Positions 21,556 to 33,515 of a DNA stretch of 64,000 nt are shown here, piece after piece. Source of the DNA: Lathyrus oleraceus (taxonomy: Eukaryota; Streptophyta; Magnoliopsida; Fabales; Fabaceae); assembly GCF_024323335.1 (NCBI RefSeq), contig NC_066585.1, positions 347,192,846 to 347,256,845 on the forward strand, read 5' to 3'. The notes beneath the pieces are model-generated. The model did no database searches. It had not been told where the DNA came from and was given only the letters and a program-made list of their open reading frames with translations. The stretch's first letter is position 1. The number at the start of each line of letters is the position of its first letter. The position numbers were made by a program, and so were the translations under genes.

Positions 21556-22958
21556 ACCTTCATCTTTGAGTTGGTACCCGTTACAAACTTGAGTTACCTA
21601 CATCCATGAGTGGTAACCTTTGTTATCCCTCGGGTAAATTAATTACTATCTCCATCTATGAGTTGATAACATCCTCACAGAAAGTTCCATGGTTCTACCT
21701 GCAACTTTGAGCTGGTAGCGTGCTTTCGTCTTTGAGTTTAGCACAGATTCCTTTTGATTCCACCTTCGTCTTTTAGTTGGTGAAGTACCTGCAACTTTGA
21801 GCTGGTAATATGCATTCATCTTTGAGTTAGCAAGATTTCTTTTGATTCCACCTTCGTCTTTGAGTTGGTGAAGTACCGTCATCTATGAGCTGGTAGTGTG
21901 CATTCATCTTTGAACTTGCACAGGTTTCTTTTGATTCCATCTTTGTCTTTGAGTTGATGGAATGCCTTCATCTATGAGTTAGGTACACTTTATCCTGTTA
22001 CCTTCATCTTTGAGCTGGTAACGTGCTTTCGTCTTTGAGTCAGCACAATTTTCTTATGTTTCCATCTCCGTCTTTGAGTTGATGGAGTACCTTCATCTAT
22101 GATTTAGGTACATAGTGAGCCCTCATCTATGAGCTGGTAGTATGCATTCATCTTTGAGTTCGCACATTTTCCTGTGATTCCATCTTCGTCTTTGAGTTGA
22201 TGGAGTACCTTCATCTATGAGTAGGGTATGTTTGATCCTTGTTGAACTGATAGTGTGCTTTCATCTTTGAGTCTGCACAGATAACTTCTGATTCCATCTT
22301 CGTCTTTGAGTTGATGGAGTACCTTCATCTATGAGTTAGGTACATTTTGTCCTTCCACTGTCATCTTTGAGTCGGTAATGATAAACGTCTCCAGGAGAAT
22401 ATGTTCTAAATTCTTTTAAACACCTTTGTCAATGAATCGGTGGTTGCCTTCAACTTTGAGTCGGCATTTCTCTGTCTACCTCATCAATGAGTTGGTAGTG
22501 TGCATTCAACTGTAAGTCTGCACAATGATCCTTAGATCTAATTCTTCATCTACACCATCATCAATGAGTTGGAATTTGATTTCCCTAGCAGTGTTATTAT
22601 CAATCTTTTGAAGCATGCCTTCAACTTTGAGTTGGCATGTCCTGTTTACCTCATCAATGAGTGGGTAGTGAGCTGTCAACCATGAGTTAACGCAGTTCGA
22701 TTCTTATTATGCCCTTGTTATACCTTCATCCTTGAGTTGGTATTCATCTTTTCTGTTATCTCCATCTTTGAGTTGGTAATGTACTGTCACATCAGTACTC
22801 TTGTTATATTGATCTTTTCCCACTTTCATCTATGAGATAGTGATGTATCGTCAATATTGAGTCGATATCTCTTTTCCTCCTATTTTCCATCTATGAATAG
22901 GTAGTGAATCTTCCCCAGCTGAGTATTCTCAGTGTTTACCTTCATGCATTAAGTCGGT
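21556..22958 (+). repeat. Array of hairpins with constant TCATCTTTGAGT loop and variable stems, Ogre-1 3' UTR
   Basis: About 35-45 imperfect units lie in 1.4 kb, each centred on TTCATCTTTGAGTT or close variants (TTCGTCTTTGAGTT, TTCAACTTTGAGTT, TCATCAATGAGTT). The bases on either side of this core are complementary in most units but differ between units. Examples: GTTACC/GGTAAC (21997-22002 with 22017-22022), ATTCCATC/GATGGAAT (21934-21941 with 21956-21963), GTGCT/AGCAC (22023-22027 with 22042-22046), TCCATC/GATGGA (22061-22066 with 22081-22086), GTACCT/AGGTAC (22087-22092 with 22106-22111), CATGCC/GGCATG (22614-22619 with 22634-22639) and TATCG/CGATA (22846-22850 with 22863-22867). Inside the core TCA and TGA can form a further short stem. 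Confidence 0.9.
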
Positions 22959-23117
22959 GTATGTCCTTCCCCAGTAGAGTTTGCACTCCTGTGTCTCTGT
23001 GTCTGTCTGTCTTTTGCATCATGCATACATGCATTTGCGGTCAAATTTTGTGGCGTTTGTCATATTTAATTACCTTACGCCATTCGATAACCTCCGGCTA
23101 TCTGGCCTAAGTTAATT

Positions 23118-23130
23118 AAATAGGGGCATC
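23118..23130 (+). other. Polypurine tract of Ogre-1
   Basis: AAATAGGGGCATC directly precedes the 3' LTR (TGTCGCACCCC). The same form, GAATAGGGGCAGC, precedes the 3' LTR of element 2 at 59776-59788. Confidence 0.8.
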
Positions 23131-23812
23131 TGTCGCACCCCAAAATTTGACTTTGGCTTTGTTGACCACATCTTGATTAATCTCGTTGTCTCGTATTCAT
23201 CTCAATTTCTTAAACTTCGCGTGACAACTGGTTTGATTAGGTTTTGTGTGTTTTCGTTGCTTACCGTGTTGTATTTCGTTGTTTTAGCAAAACCTGGCCG
23301 ATATCGTTGCCTCGTATTTATCTCGCTTATCTCTGTTGTGCGTGGCATCGCTTCGATTAGGTTTTGTGCGTTTTTATCTATTTAATTGTTTGTTTGTCGG
23401 TATTTTGACTGTATTTTGTATATTAGAGTTTTCGTATTGTCCGATTATTTGTGATTGTGTTTGTCAGTGTTTTCGTGATGTCGTGTTGATTTTATTATTG
23501 CCTAGGGTTGTTTATTTAATTACGTGTTGTGCCGTGTGATTTAATCGAGTCTGTTTGAGTCGTGTTGTTGATTTTACTGGTTTACCGGTTTACTGGTTTA
23601 TTGGTTTTATCAATTTGTTTGTTTTGCTGTGCAAATTGTCATCGTTTTTATCGCGTTCGTGTCGCTCGATTTTATCGTATTTTAATCGTGTGCCGTTTAA
23701 TATTATTTGTGCTTAATATTAATTGTGTTTAGTTGTTAATTAGTTTATTTAATTAGGATTAATATTATATTAGTTTATTATTATTATTATTATATAATAT
23801 ATAAATTATATG

Positions 23813-23992
23813 ATTAATTTATGTTAGATATTTTTTAGGTTTCTTATTGTTTAAGTAATCTAAATATATATTATTAATTTATGTTAGATATTTTTTAGGT
23901 TTCTTATTGTTTAAGTAATCTAAATATATATTATTAATTTATGTTAGATATTTTTTAGGTTTCTTATTGTTTAAGTAATCTAAATATATATA
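23813..23992 (+). repeat. 60-bp tandem repeat, 3 copies, in the Ogre-1 3' LTR
   Basis: Units start at 23813, 23873 and 23933, homologous to the four-copy array at 10801-11040, and again end in a TATATA stretch. Confidence 0.96.
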
Positions 23993-24435
23993 TATATAGA
24001 TGTGGTTAGTAAGAAAAAAGAAAAAGAGGTGGATCAGTAAGGAAAAAACGTGTGGTGAGAGAAACAGAGAATTGAAAAGAAATATTTTTCCAAAAGCATT
24101 ACCGTATTTCACTTGTTCTTCATTTTCGGCAACCCAAAATCGTCCCGATTATTCACCGAAACACAAAATCGATTTCATATCTTTGAAGTTCGTTGAGTCC
24201 AGGTCACAAATATCCAAGGTTCATTTCATTCCGGCGTCGTTTCACCGATCAAAAGCGACGTTGAAGTCAGGTACTCACGAAGGCAGTCAGCACTGCGTCG
24301 GTGACGGTTTCCAGCTTTCGGTCGATCATTTGGACGATCAGAAGTTCATCCTCTTCACACAAGGTAATATTCTTCACTTATCTCTGAAATCGGCAAAGTT
24401 CCGGCTTGCCGACATGTGTTTTAATATATTATTTA

Positions 24436-24734
<299 letters not shown>

Positions 24735-25735
24735 CTTTTGTTTACTAAATATTGTTTATCTTTTATTATTATTTTGCATATATGTTTTATTTAAATGTTA
24801 GTTAAATTAATTATTTGTTTAAATGTTTATTTTAATTAAATGTTTATTTATATCAAATGTTTATTTTGTCTAAAGTAAATGTTTATATTGTTTTTTTATA
24901 TTTGTTTATGTTGTTACTAACCGTTTCGTTTCAGTTTCAGCTCGATTAACTCCACTAACTATTCGTAATACTAACTATTCATAGCTAACTGTGTTGTAAT
25001 AATTTACTTTCTCGCATTTTTTATGTTCTGTATTGTGTGTTTAATCGTATTGTTCACGTTTTATGTTAAAAAATCGAAAAATCCAAAAAAGAGAAACCCG
25101 ATGCGATTCCAAGGGTCGCCGTTTAAGAAACCCTTTTCACACACTCACAAGCTTACTCTTGGGCTTCCTTATAATGAGCCCATTAATTTATTGTTTCAGG
25201 GTTTAGGCTCATTCAAATCTTTTGCCAGCTTTGGCTTTTCAGTTTAAAAACATTTTCAAAAGGACGTGTCTGTCTCGAAGCCTCCCGCCTAGGTCGAGCA
25301 AGAGATGGCAAGACACGCCAATCTAAAATCAACAAAACAGACTTTCCCCTTTTCTTTTGGGAGAACTACGTGGATTCTGATTTCTCCATTGCGCCTTGGA
25401 GATACGTAGGCATGAAGTCTACGACTTTATCGAGTCCAAAAGCAATAAAATCAAGTTCTTTTCTCATCTCCCCAATCAAACGATCAAAGCGAAAAAAGCA
25501 AAGCATTCACATAAACATAAGCAAAAAGGTTCTTGTGGAGTACCACAGATGTAGAGGGTGCTAATACCTTCCCTTTGCATAACCAACCCCCGAACCCGTA
25601 ACTCTAAAGGGATTTATCGTTATTTTTCCCTTCCTCTTTTTGGATAAAATAAAAGACGGTGGCGACTCTTGCATTTAAAATGGGTTAAGTTCAATCAATA
25701 CTTAATCTCGTGAAAAATCCCGCCGCGACAATACC

Positions 25736-25982
25736 CTCTGCTCCATTTGGTTTTGGCTTTGGGACAAAAACTTTCTTATGAGGTAGACTAGATATTTTAT
25801 CATTAGGCCCTATTTTATCGCTGGAATCCTCACCTAGTTTGGCTTTGCAATTCTCAAGATTATTCCATATCTTCTTACAAAGAGAGCAGTATTATGGAAG
25901 ATTTTCATATTCTAATTCAGTGAAGAGTGCATAACCTTGTCTTTCAAGTTTCTTAGTTCAGTAAGAAGCAACATATTGTTTC
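25736..25982 (-). pseudogene. LINE ORF1 fragment with zinc-knuckle region (piece 1 of 3)
   Basis: Read on minus from about 25980, the translation shows the plant LINE ORF1 signature ERQGYALFTELEYENLP. A cysteine pattern (YCSLCKK...NCK) corresponding to the CCHC knuckle follows, then the basic linker HKKVFVPKPKP. There is one in-frame TAA just before the first Cys. The reading resumes at 10116 and then at 2336 once the LTR elements are left out, which shows they both inserted into one LINE. Confidence 0.75.
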
Positions 25983-25984
25983 TC

Positions 25985-26297
25985 TTTCTATCGTTAAGGC
26001 TAAATATGTATACGCTTGGTAATTTTTATGCATAAGTCTTATGGGTTAAGCAACAATTATTGGATTACAATATAAAACTCGGTTATATTCCATTCAAATG
26101 CGATAACACTAACGCAATAAACCTCACTAAGAATCATGTGCTCTATTCATGTACTAAACATATATAAAGGTGATGTTATATTTGAATATATGGATATGAA
26201 AATTCAACTTGCTAATATCTTTACAAAATCGTTATCCTTTGATCCTTTTCACAAGATACATAGGGAATTGGGAATCATGTATTATTCGTGTTTTAAA
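25985..26297 (+). pseudogene. Ty1/copia RNase H C-terminus
   Basis: The plus strand has the copia RNase H end: an AKYV motif (normally AEYV), QQLLDYNIKLGYIPFKCDN, NAINLTKNHVLYSCTKHI and the LANIFTK-like region before the stop near 26297. Stops and frame shifts are present. RT and everything upstream is missing: it abuts the LINE, which lies in the opposite orientation. Confidence 0.8.
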
Positions 26298-26907
26298 TAG
26301 ATTTGGATTCCTATTTCATTTCATTTGTTATTTGTATTATGTTGTACACTAACATTTTATTGTAGCAATTTTACTTTAACCAAACCTATTGGTATGTTTC
26401 TACAACTCTCATATTCTTTTATATCATTGTGTGTATTTTGTTCTATATATGTTCATGTGTTTACTTCTTACATTCGTTATTTCATTCATTCATCCATAAG
26501 TTGTTGTATGATTGTATATCTGTGAATTTAAAATATTTTTAAATGTGTCATGTTAATTATGTGCATTTGAGAATTATTATATTTGTTCATGAATTATTTC
26601 ATCTTCCATTCATAGAAATTTCGATCATGTAATTGTGTTTTACTGTGTAGGTGCATGTCTAACTACATATTTGTTGCATTTAACGTGTCTATCTTCATAT
26701 TCTAAATTTTTTCTTTGATGTTGTATATTCTTTTTATCTATGTATAACTCATTTGTTTCTTTGGAATATCATTTGGTTTGCTGATTATTTTGCGTTTAGG
26801 CTCATTAGCATCTATCTCTTTTTAATCTTATCAAAGGGGGAAAAGTTTTAATGTGAGTCTAGATTTGTTTTATGTGTTTTATGATGTTGTGTATTATGCA
26901 AATTTTC

Positions 26908-26934
26908 GGGGGGGGGGGGGGGGGGGGGGGGGGG
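26908..26934 (+). repeat. Homopolymer G27 tract
   Basis: There are 27 consecutive G residues in otherwise AT-rich DNA, next to PPT-like purine runs. It may be an expanded PPT, a G-quadruplex-forming sequence or an assembly artefact. Confidence 0.95.
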
Positions 26935-28453
26935 ACAAGCAATTGAAGGGAATCATTGATCACATTTTTCTTTTGGTTGAAGTTGACTCAATTCCAAGTG
27001 AAAACATATCAAGTATCAAAAAAGGGGAGACCAAAGTTGCATGTCTCTGATATATTAATGGGGAGGCTATGAATGTATTTGTAATATGGCTTTATTGCTT
27101 GTCTATTAAGATTTATTTTGGTTTTAGTTTATACCATTGAGTCTCCTATTCAATTGCCATTTTGGATCGAGTTTTGGATCCGTATTTTTGCATGCATAAT
27201 TCAAACTATTTATGTGTGAGTATGAGCATTATGCTTTAAGTTAATTAGTCGATTTTTACAGATTTAGAACCATATTGGAGATTGGTTCAAGTCAGGATAT
27301 AAGTGTAATCTCAAAAGATCTTCAAATTGCAAAATTGTTGAGATTTTGGGTGTGTGATTCGAACCACACAACCCTGTGAGTCGAATCAAATCAAATAGAG
27401 AGAATTTCAAATTTGTGAGTCAAATCACATTTCGAATCATGAACCATCTGACTCAAATAATAACTTGTTCATGAGTAGAATCATGAATGTTGGTTTTCCC
27501 CTATCTTGTTTGAGTCGAATCACCCTTTATTCATGACTCAAATCAAACCTTGTGTGAATCGATTCACAGCTTTACCTTGACTCGAATCATGGGAAAATGG
27601 GTTTCTCATAAAGTGTAGATCTTGCTCTAAACTACTTTCCCATTTAACTCAAAGCACTCAAGTGCCCATGACTCGAATCAAGCATGATTTTCCACTACTT
27701 TTTGTGTTCAATCTCCAACACCTATAAATCATTTTTTACTCTCAAATTATTCACAATGTTAGAAAACACATACTTCCATTATTGATTTTATAACAGACAA
27801 ACCACTTGTCCTCTCATTTTCCAAAAGAGTTTTAGATCTTTTGGGAACACTTGCAAATTATTTATTTCATCTTGTACCTCATTCTTTTTTCATTGTTGCA
27901 TGGATTTGAATCTTTTCTTTGAAGATTCGTGATTGTTGAGGAGAATCGTTTTTGAATTTAATGTTTCTTTTAAGATTCGTATAAGATTTCAGAGGTTCGT
28001 AAGAGTGTTTGGTGTTGTGATAGGTTCTGACAATTCCAGTGGAAAAGAAGGAGTTTTTTCATAAGGTTGACCTTGGTAGTGCTGGGTGGAAGCCTATAGA
28101 CAGGGAAGGAGTTCTTCTCAATATTCGGACATACCAGCGCTCAATATACTGGTGGAATTGTGTGGAACTTGACGTAGACAAAGACTTAGGAGCAGGTTGT
28201 TAGGGATGGAATATTCAAGGAGCGAATTCAAATAAAGATTTCACAAAGAGTTCAATTTGTATTTGTGTATAAGTCAAAGATACAAAAAGAAGAAATTTAT
28301 TTTTCAACATTTATTTTGGATATTATGATTGTACAGACTCTTGTAATTTTGTTACAAATCATATTGGAAGACCAACGTATTTTCAATGAGCAACCATTGG
28401 AGAGTGGATTAAGCATAAAGCAAGGACAAACATGTCAAACCACTATAAATCCT

Positions 28454-28460
<7 letters not shown>

Positions 28461-28494
<34 letters not shown>
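28461..28494. repeat. CT microsatellite (17 units)
   Basis: An uninterrupted TC/CT repeat of 34 bp lies within the probable copia LTR. Confidence 0.97.
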
Positions 28495-28499
<5 letters not shown>

Positions 28500-28989
28500 A
28501 ATTCCGTAGTTAATTTGCATGATTAGGTCATTCTTTTTTGCTTTTTAGAAATTGCATTCCATTAGGATATGCTTTGGTATTGGTTAATTTTAAAGGTGTA
28601 AGTCTTGTAAGAATTGGTAATTTAACTTTGTCTTGTTGTTGATTAAACCTGAAAATTGTGGTTGTAGAATCTTGTTCATATTGGTGATTGTAAGATGGCA
28701 TTGCTTGTGTAATTAATCATGTATTAAATTAAATGTAGTTTGTTCATTTGGTTTAATTTGATTTTTCATCTAGATTGTATTATGAATTGTTTAAGTATCT
28801 TCGTGTCCGTTCTGATTGATAAGCATAATCTCTCTTATGCTAAATTTGCTTCCACCATGAAAAAGCACTTTTATTTTAGATACTCTGATAAAACTTTTTC
28901 AAACTATTTTTCAAAGGAATTTTTAACTTGAGAGGTCTATTCACCCTCTCTAGATCGTTTATTGTTCATATTCTCACCCATCACAAACA

Positions 28990-29345
28990 ATATCATTAAT
29001 GTATCACATTACAACACTATGGTAGCAGCACAAAAACATCACCTAGACCGAAACTAGGCTACCCATCACACGATACAACAGAGAAACAACTTCAAAATTT
29101 TCAAAAAAACACGTGGCATTATCCCAATCCTCATTATTTGGGACACCATTTTCCAAAATCGCATACTCAACAGACTTCTCCCAAAATCTTTTAAACGCCT
29201 TTTGAAACTTCAATGCACTTTCAAGCATAAAGCAGGTGGAGTTCCTCCTAGCTTCTTCAATACATGTCCTAAACCTATCCAAACAACCAAGTAACTGACG
29301 AACATATCAACTGCGCTCATAATTTTGGAAATTGAAGTGTTGATT
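28990..29345 (-). pseudogene. hAT-type transposase fragment
   Basis: The minus strand, open from 29282 to 29043, reads RRNSTCFMLESALKFQKAF followed by a VPNNEDWDNATCFFENFEVV stretch. This is the segment of plant hAT (Ac-like) transposases around RWNSTYLMLE...DW. Upstream on minus, YVRQLLG...RFRTCIE fits the preceding helix, with a short deletion before RRNST. Only about 110 codons remain and no TIRs are visible. The SIRE/Maximus LTR begins immediately to the right at 29351. Confidence 0.72.
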
Positions 29346-29350
29346 CTAAG

Positions 29351-30502
29351 TGTTGGCAGCAATTTTGGTAAAACAAAGAATGTTCACAAGATGTTATGTG
29401 TGATGTCTTAACATGAGATATCCTATGTACCTGCTGGAGTTCAAGAACATGTTCATGCAGGATTGTTTCAGAATGCCACATACAATGCCATGGCTTCTGA
29501 TATTGGATGTACCTGCTGGAGCTTAAATGAAAGACATGTTCATGCAAGATTGTTTCAGATGACATACACAAGGTCATGGCATTGGATATGGTTGTACCTG
29601 CTAGAAGTTATAAAAGGAATTATTGGATTATGCAGGATTTTTCCAGGATGTCATGACATCTTGTACACAGAACATTCAGTGTGAATGTCTGGTGTTTTGT
29701 GATTGCACAATTAATGGCAATCTTTGTATGATTGAAGATCTGATTAGATGGCGCATTCAATCATGAATTACAACCTGATTTACTTATTTTCCAAGGAGAT
29801 CTAACCAGCTATTATAAAAAGATTTGATTGGAATATAGATTTAGGGTTTTCAAGATGTCCAAGCCCAGCTGGATGCTTCTATAAAAAGGGACTTAGAAAA
29901 CCTGTTTGAACACACAACCAATACTGAGCGAAATATAGAGAGAGAGCTAGGGTTTGTGTCTGTTTAGTCGTGAGACTTGTAAGCCATTGAAGTCATCCAT
30001 TGATGATTGATATGGACTGATTTGTGGTTGTAATTTGTCACTCTAAATCTGTTAAGCAAGAGTGTGTGTCTTCTTGATCCAAGCTGTGAAGCAAGATCAA
30101 GAGTGTGTCTTCTTGATTGAAATTGTGAAGTAAAATCAAGAGTGTGTAATTGAAAAGTATTTTCTTTTCTCAAGGGATTGTTGTTTAAGATCACAGGTGT
30201 GATTGTAGCGAAGTGAGTGGGTTCTCATATCTAAGAGTGCTTAGGTAAAATTGCACGGGTAGAGATTAGGTGAGAAAGACTGTAATTTGTTGAAGTGTAC
30301 GGAGAGTCTTTGAACTAATTCTATTTTAGTGAATTTCCTTCCTGGCTTGGTAGCCCCCAAACGTAGATGAGTTGCACTGAACTGGATTAACAATTGCTTG
30401 TCTCATTTGCTTTACCATTCTGTATCTTAATCATATGTGTGTTAACAGATACTAGTGTCGTGACATTACCTTTGACATCTTATATCTGATACCAGAATTT
30501 CA
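29351..30502 (+). repeat. 5' LTR of the SIRE/Maximus relic
   Basis: The 1,152-bp segment runs from TGTTGGCAGC to CAGAATTTCA, two bases before the PBS. The first bases (ATTTTGGTAAAACAAAGAATG region) and the last (ACCAGAATTTCA) resemble the LTR ends of the minus-strand SIRE-type element. A TATAAAAA box lies at 29880-29887 and a GATGTCATGACATC palindrome at 29647-29660. Confidence 0.8.
29428..29610 (+). repeat. About 82-bp tandem repeat in the SIRE/Maximus LTR
   Basis: GTACCTGCTGGAG recurs near 29428 and 29508, with a diverged copy near 29594. The intervening GTTCATGCA(G/A)GATTG block is also repeated, giving just over two units of about 82 bp. Confidence 0.75.
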
Positions 30503-30504
30503 AT

Positions 30505-30516
30505 TGGTATCAGAGC
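30505..30516 (+). other. Primer binding site (initiator tRNA-Met type)
   Basis: TGGTATCAGAGC lies two bases after the LTR end. It is the same PBS, with the same flanking AGGCATCCTG sequence, as in the minus-strand SIRE-type element at 8151-8162. Confidence 0.93.
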
Positions 30517-30569
30517 AGGCATCCTGCTCTGGTTCTGGGTGAGATCTAGGGACAATACTTTCTGGTACA

Positions 30570-32258
30570 ATGGAGAGAGATGGAGGATCTGTTCATAGGC
30601 CACCAATTTTGGATGGTTCTAACTATGACTATTGGAAACCTCGAATGGTAGCTTTTCTGAAATCTCTTGATAACAAGGCTTGGAAAGTTGTGTTAACAGT
30701 TTGGGTGCATCCTATCATTACTAAAGAAGGAGAAGCCACTACTGAGAAGAAGCCTAAAGAACAACGGTCCAAGGAGAATGATGATCTTGCTCTTGGAAAC
30801 TCTAAAGCATTGAATGCAATATTCAATGGGATAGACAAGAATATTTTCAGGCTAGTAAACAACTGTGAAGTGGCCAAAGATGCTTGGGACATTCTCAAGA
30901 CTACTCATGAAGGCACCTCTAGGGTAAAGATGTCTAGACTTCAGCTGCTCACCTCCAAGTTTGAAAACTTAAGGATGAAAGAAGATGAAAACATTCATGA
31001 ATTTCACATGAGTATCCTTGAAATTGCTAATGCTTCAGGAGCCTTGGGAGAGAAGATGACAGATGAAAAACTGGTAAGGAAAATACTCAGGTCACTCCCT
31101 AAGAGATTTGCAATAAAGGTGACTGCCATAGAAGAGTCCCAAGATATTTCCAACATGAGGGTAGATGAGCTAATTGGTTTCCTCCAAACCTTTGAGATGG
31201 GATTGAATGATGGTTTTGAAAAGAAAACAAAGAGCATGGCCTTTATGTCAAACACAGAAGAGGAAAAGAGTCAGGAGGTTGATGAAGATTTGTACAATGA
31301 AGTAGCAATGCTGGGAAGACAGTTCAATAAACTGTTGAAAAAGATGGATGTAAGATCTAAGACAAATGTCAAGAACATCTCATCTGACATCAGTAAATCC
31401 AACAATGCTGGAAGAAAAGCAAGATCAGATGAGAAGCTCAAAGAGGTACAGTGCTATGAATGTGATGGGCATGGACACATCATGACTGAATGTGGAACCT
31501 ACCTCAAGAAACAGAAGATGAGTCTTGCTGCCACTTGGTCTGATGAGAGTGAAACAGAGGAGGTTGCAAATCTTGTGACTGCTTTGACAGGAAGATGGGG
31601 ATCTGATGAAGACTCAAGTGATGGTGAAGTAACCTTTGAAGAATTGGCCTCTACCTACAGAAAGCTATGTCACAAAAGTGTAGAGCTGAGAAAACAGGTT
31701 AAAAACCAGAAGAAAGAAATAACTCAACTTGAGAATGAGAAGGTAGAATACTTGGAAACCATCTCCAATTTACAAACAGAAGCAGTGGTTCTGAATGCCA
31801 AGCTTGTTGAAAATCCACAAGCTGAAAATCAGAAGATAGCACAACTGGAAAAAGAGAAGGCAGACCATGTGAAAACCATCCCTAAGTTTAAAACTGAAGT
31901 CATGTTTCTAAATTCTAAAATAGAATAGATGACCAAGTATGTAAGGATGTTAAGCAATGGATCTGACTCCTTAGACAAGATTCTCCAAATTGGACAAGTA
32001 ACAGGAGACAAATCTGGTATTGGGTATAATGACTCAAAGCCTGAGAGCAGTTACACTGGTGCCAAATCTCAAGCCAAACCTAAGTGCATCCATAATAAAA
32101 GTAAACCTGTGATGTCACATCATATGTTCCAACATCAGAGAAAAAAACAGCAGAAAGGGAAACACCAAAGATGGAGATGCCATCACTGTGGGAAATTTGG
32201 TCATCTGAAGTCGTTCTGTTATAAACTGTATGGTTATCCTAGGCATACTCATCATTAG
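30570..32258 (+). pseudogene. SIRE/Maximus gag with two zinc knuckles
   Basis: The ORF opens at 30570 (MERDGGSVHRPPILDGSNYD) and runs 452 codons to a TAG at 31926-31928; the same frame continues to 32258. The UBN2/DUF4219 type gag core is clear (YDYWKPRMVAFLKS, AWDILKTTHEGTSRVKMSRL, LRMKEDENIHEF). A CCHC knuckle (CYECDGHGHIMTEC) lies at about 31450-31492. A coiled-coil stretch follows (about 31640-31920). After the stop comes a second knuckle (CHHCGKFGHLKSFC, about 32178-32219), typical of this lineage. Start codon, leader spacing and length agree with an originally intact gag. Confidence 0.9.
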
Positions 32259-33515
32259 AATCACTATCAATCCAGACCCAAACAGCACAGACCTATAATT
32301 AAGAAACAATGGATTCCTAAGACTAATGTTACTGGTCTGATAGCTCACATTCCCCTCAGAATCTCAGCCAGAGAAGAATGGTACTTTGATAGTGGATGTT
32401 CCAGACACATGACTGGAAACCAAGACCTGCTAACTGATCTGCATCATCATACCATAAGCCATGTAACCTTTGGAGATGGAGCAAAAGGTGAAATTAAGGG
32501 AACAGGTAAGCTGGATTGTCTTGGAGTTCCTAAACTTGACAAGGTTCTACTAGTTAAGGGCTTGACTGCAAATCTAATAAGCATCAGTCAACTATGTGAT
32601 CAAGGTCTGAATGTTAACTTCACCAAAACTGAATGTCTAATCTTTGACAAAAATAGTGAAGTGATTATGAAAGGAATCAGGACCAAAGACAACTGCTACA
32701 TGTGGAGCTCTCAAATGGATTATCCCTTAAAGTATTGGATGAGTATAAATGCTCTCAAGAGTGATGAAAAACGAGTCTGTGGGAAATATCAGACAAAGAT
32801 GTCACACCAGAAGCTCAGAAGAGAAAAGGTTATGATGGCTCAAACAACTGAGAGGTTAGATCAAATAGGTGGACATATGACCAGTCATAGGCAGAATGAA
32901 ACTGTTAGGACTAGGCCACAGGGGACTTTATGTTTATCTCGAAGCAAAAAGGCCAAGAACAATGTGGAGAAGATTGGAATGACACCTGCTTCTACACATG
33001 TGAAAGGTATAGAAGATGGAAGCAGTTGGGCTCAACTGGGTTGGATGAAACTACTGATGATTGCATACAATGTCACACACGATGTCATGACATTGTATTA
33101 TGACAACCTGAATGCTGAAACTAGGTCCAAAAATCAGACTCAGCATAGATGGACAAAGTACTATTTTTGTTGTTATCACTTCATTAGAAAATTTGTGGAA
33201 GACAAATTCAGAGGTCTAAAGCATGGACTGGAACTAGCAGACAGGGTTGCAATGAATTTGGGTGAAATTCAATATGAGGGAGGAAAATTAGGGATTTGGA
33301 CTCTTGTGAAATTATGGCAATTAAAGTGGAAAAATAAAAATGGTGTCTGCCCTTTTAAAAGAAAGAGCCACATTAATGATAAATCATTCCCTAGAATTGA
33401 AAATAGTATCTATTCCTTTAGCACACGCTACCTAAACACAGCAATCTCCATTTCCATTCAACTTCTTAGAGAAGCTCAGCTAGGGAAAAGAAACTTTCCT
33501 CAAAAGTCCTACAAC
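32259..33515 (+). pseudogene. SIRE/Maximus protease, short integrase remnant and RNase H end, joined by deletions
   Basis: The copia protease motif WYFDSGCSRHMTG begins at about 32379 and is followed by the GLTANLISISQLCDQGL motif. Near 32770-32815 the sequence jumps into the start of integrase (VCGKYQTKMSHQKL) and then, after scrambled sequence, into the end of RNase H (MTLYYDNLNA, TKYYF...HFIRKFVED, LADR; about 33050-33290). Integrase core and RT are missing altogether. The frame from 32409 to 33818 happens to stay open across the deletion scar and into the env-like ORF. Confidence 0.82.

Larger units (their letters stand above)
26298..28965 (+). repeat. 3' UTR, PPT and probable 3' LTR of the copia element
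   Basis: AT-rich non-coding sequence follows RNase H. PPT-like purine runs (AAAGGGGGAAAAG) lie near 26834, with a second run near 27020-27030. From about 27050 the sequence has the repeated GATTCGAATCA-type words typical of legume copia LTRs and ends near 28965 with GGTCTATTCACCCTCTCTAG, a common copia LTR 3' end. The LTR start could not be fixed without a partner LTR, so its extent is approximate. Confidence 0.55.

Noticed and set aside
21556..22958. Could the short regular repeats be a CRISPR array or a satellite?
   Set aside because: There are no unique spacers of constant length and no cas genes, and the context is a plant retrotransposon 3' UTR. It is a local tandem array, not a free satellite, as far as this window shows.
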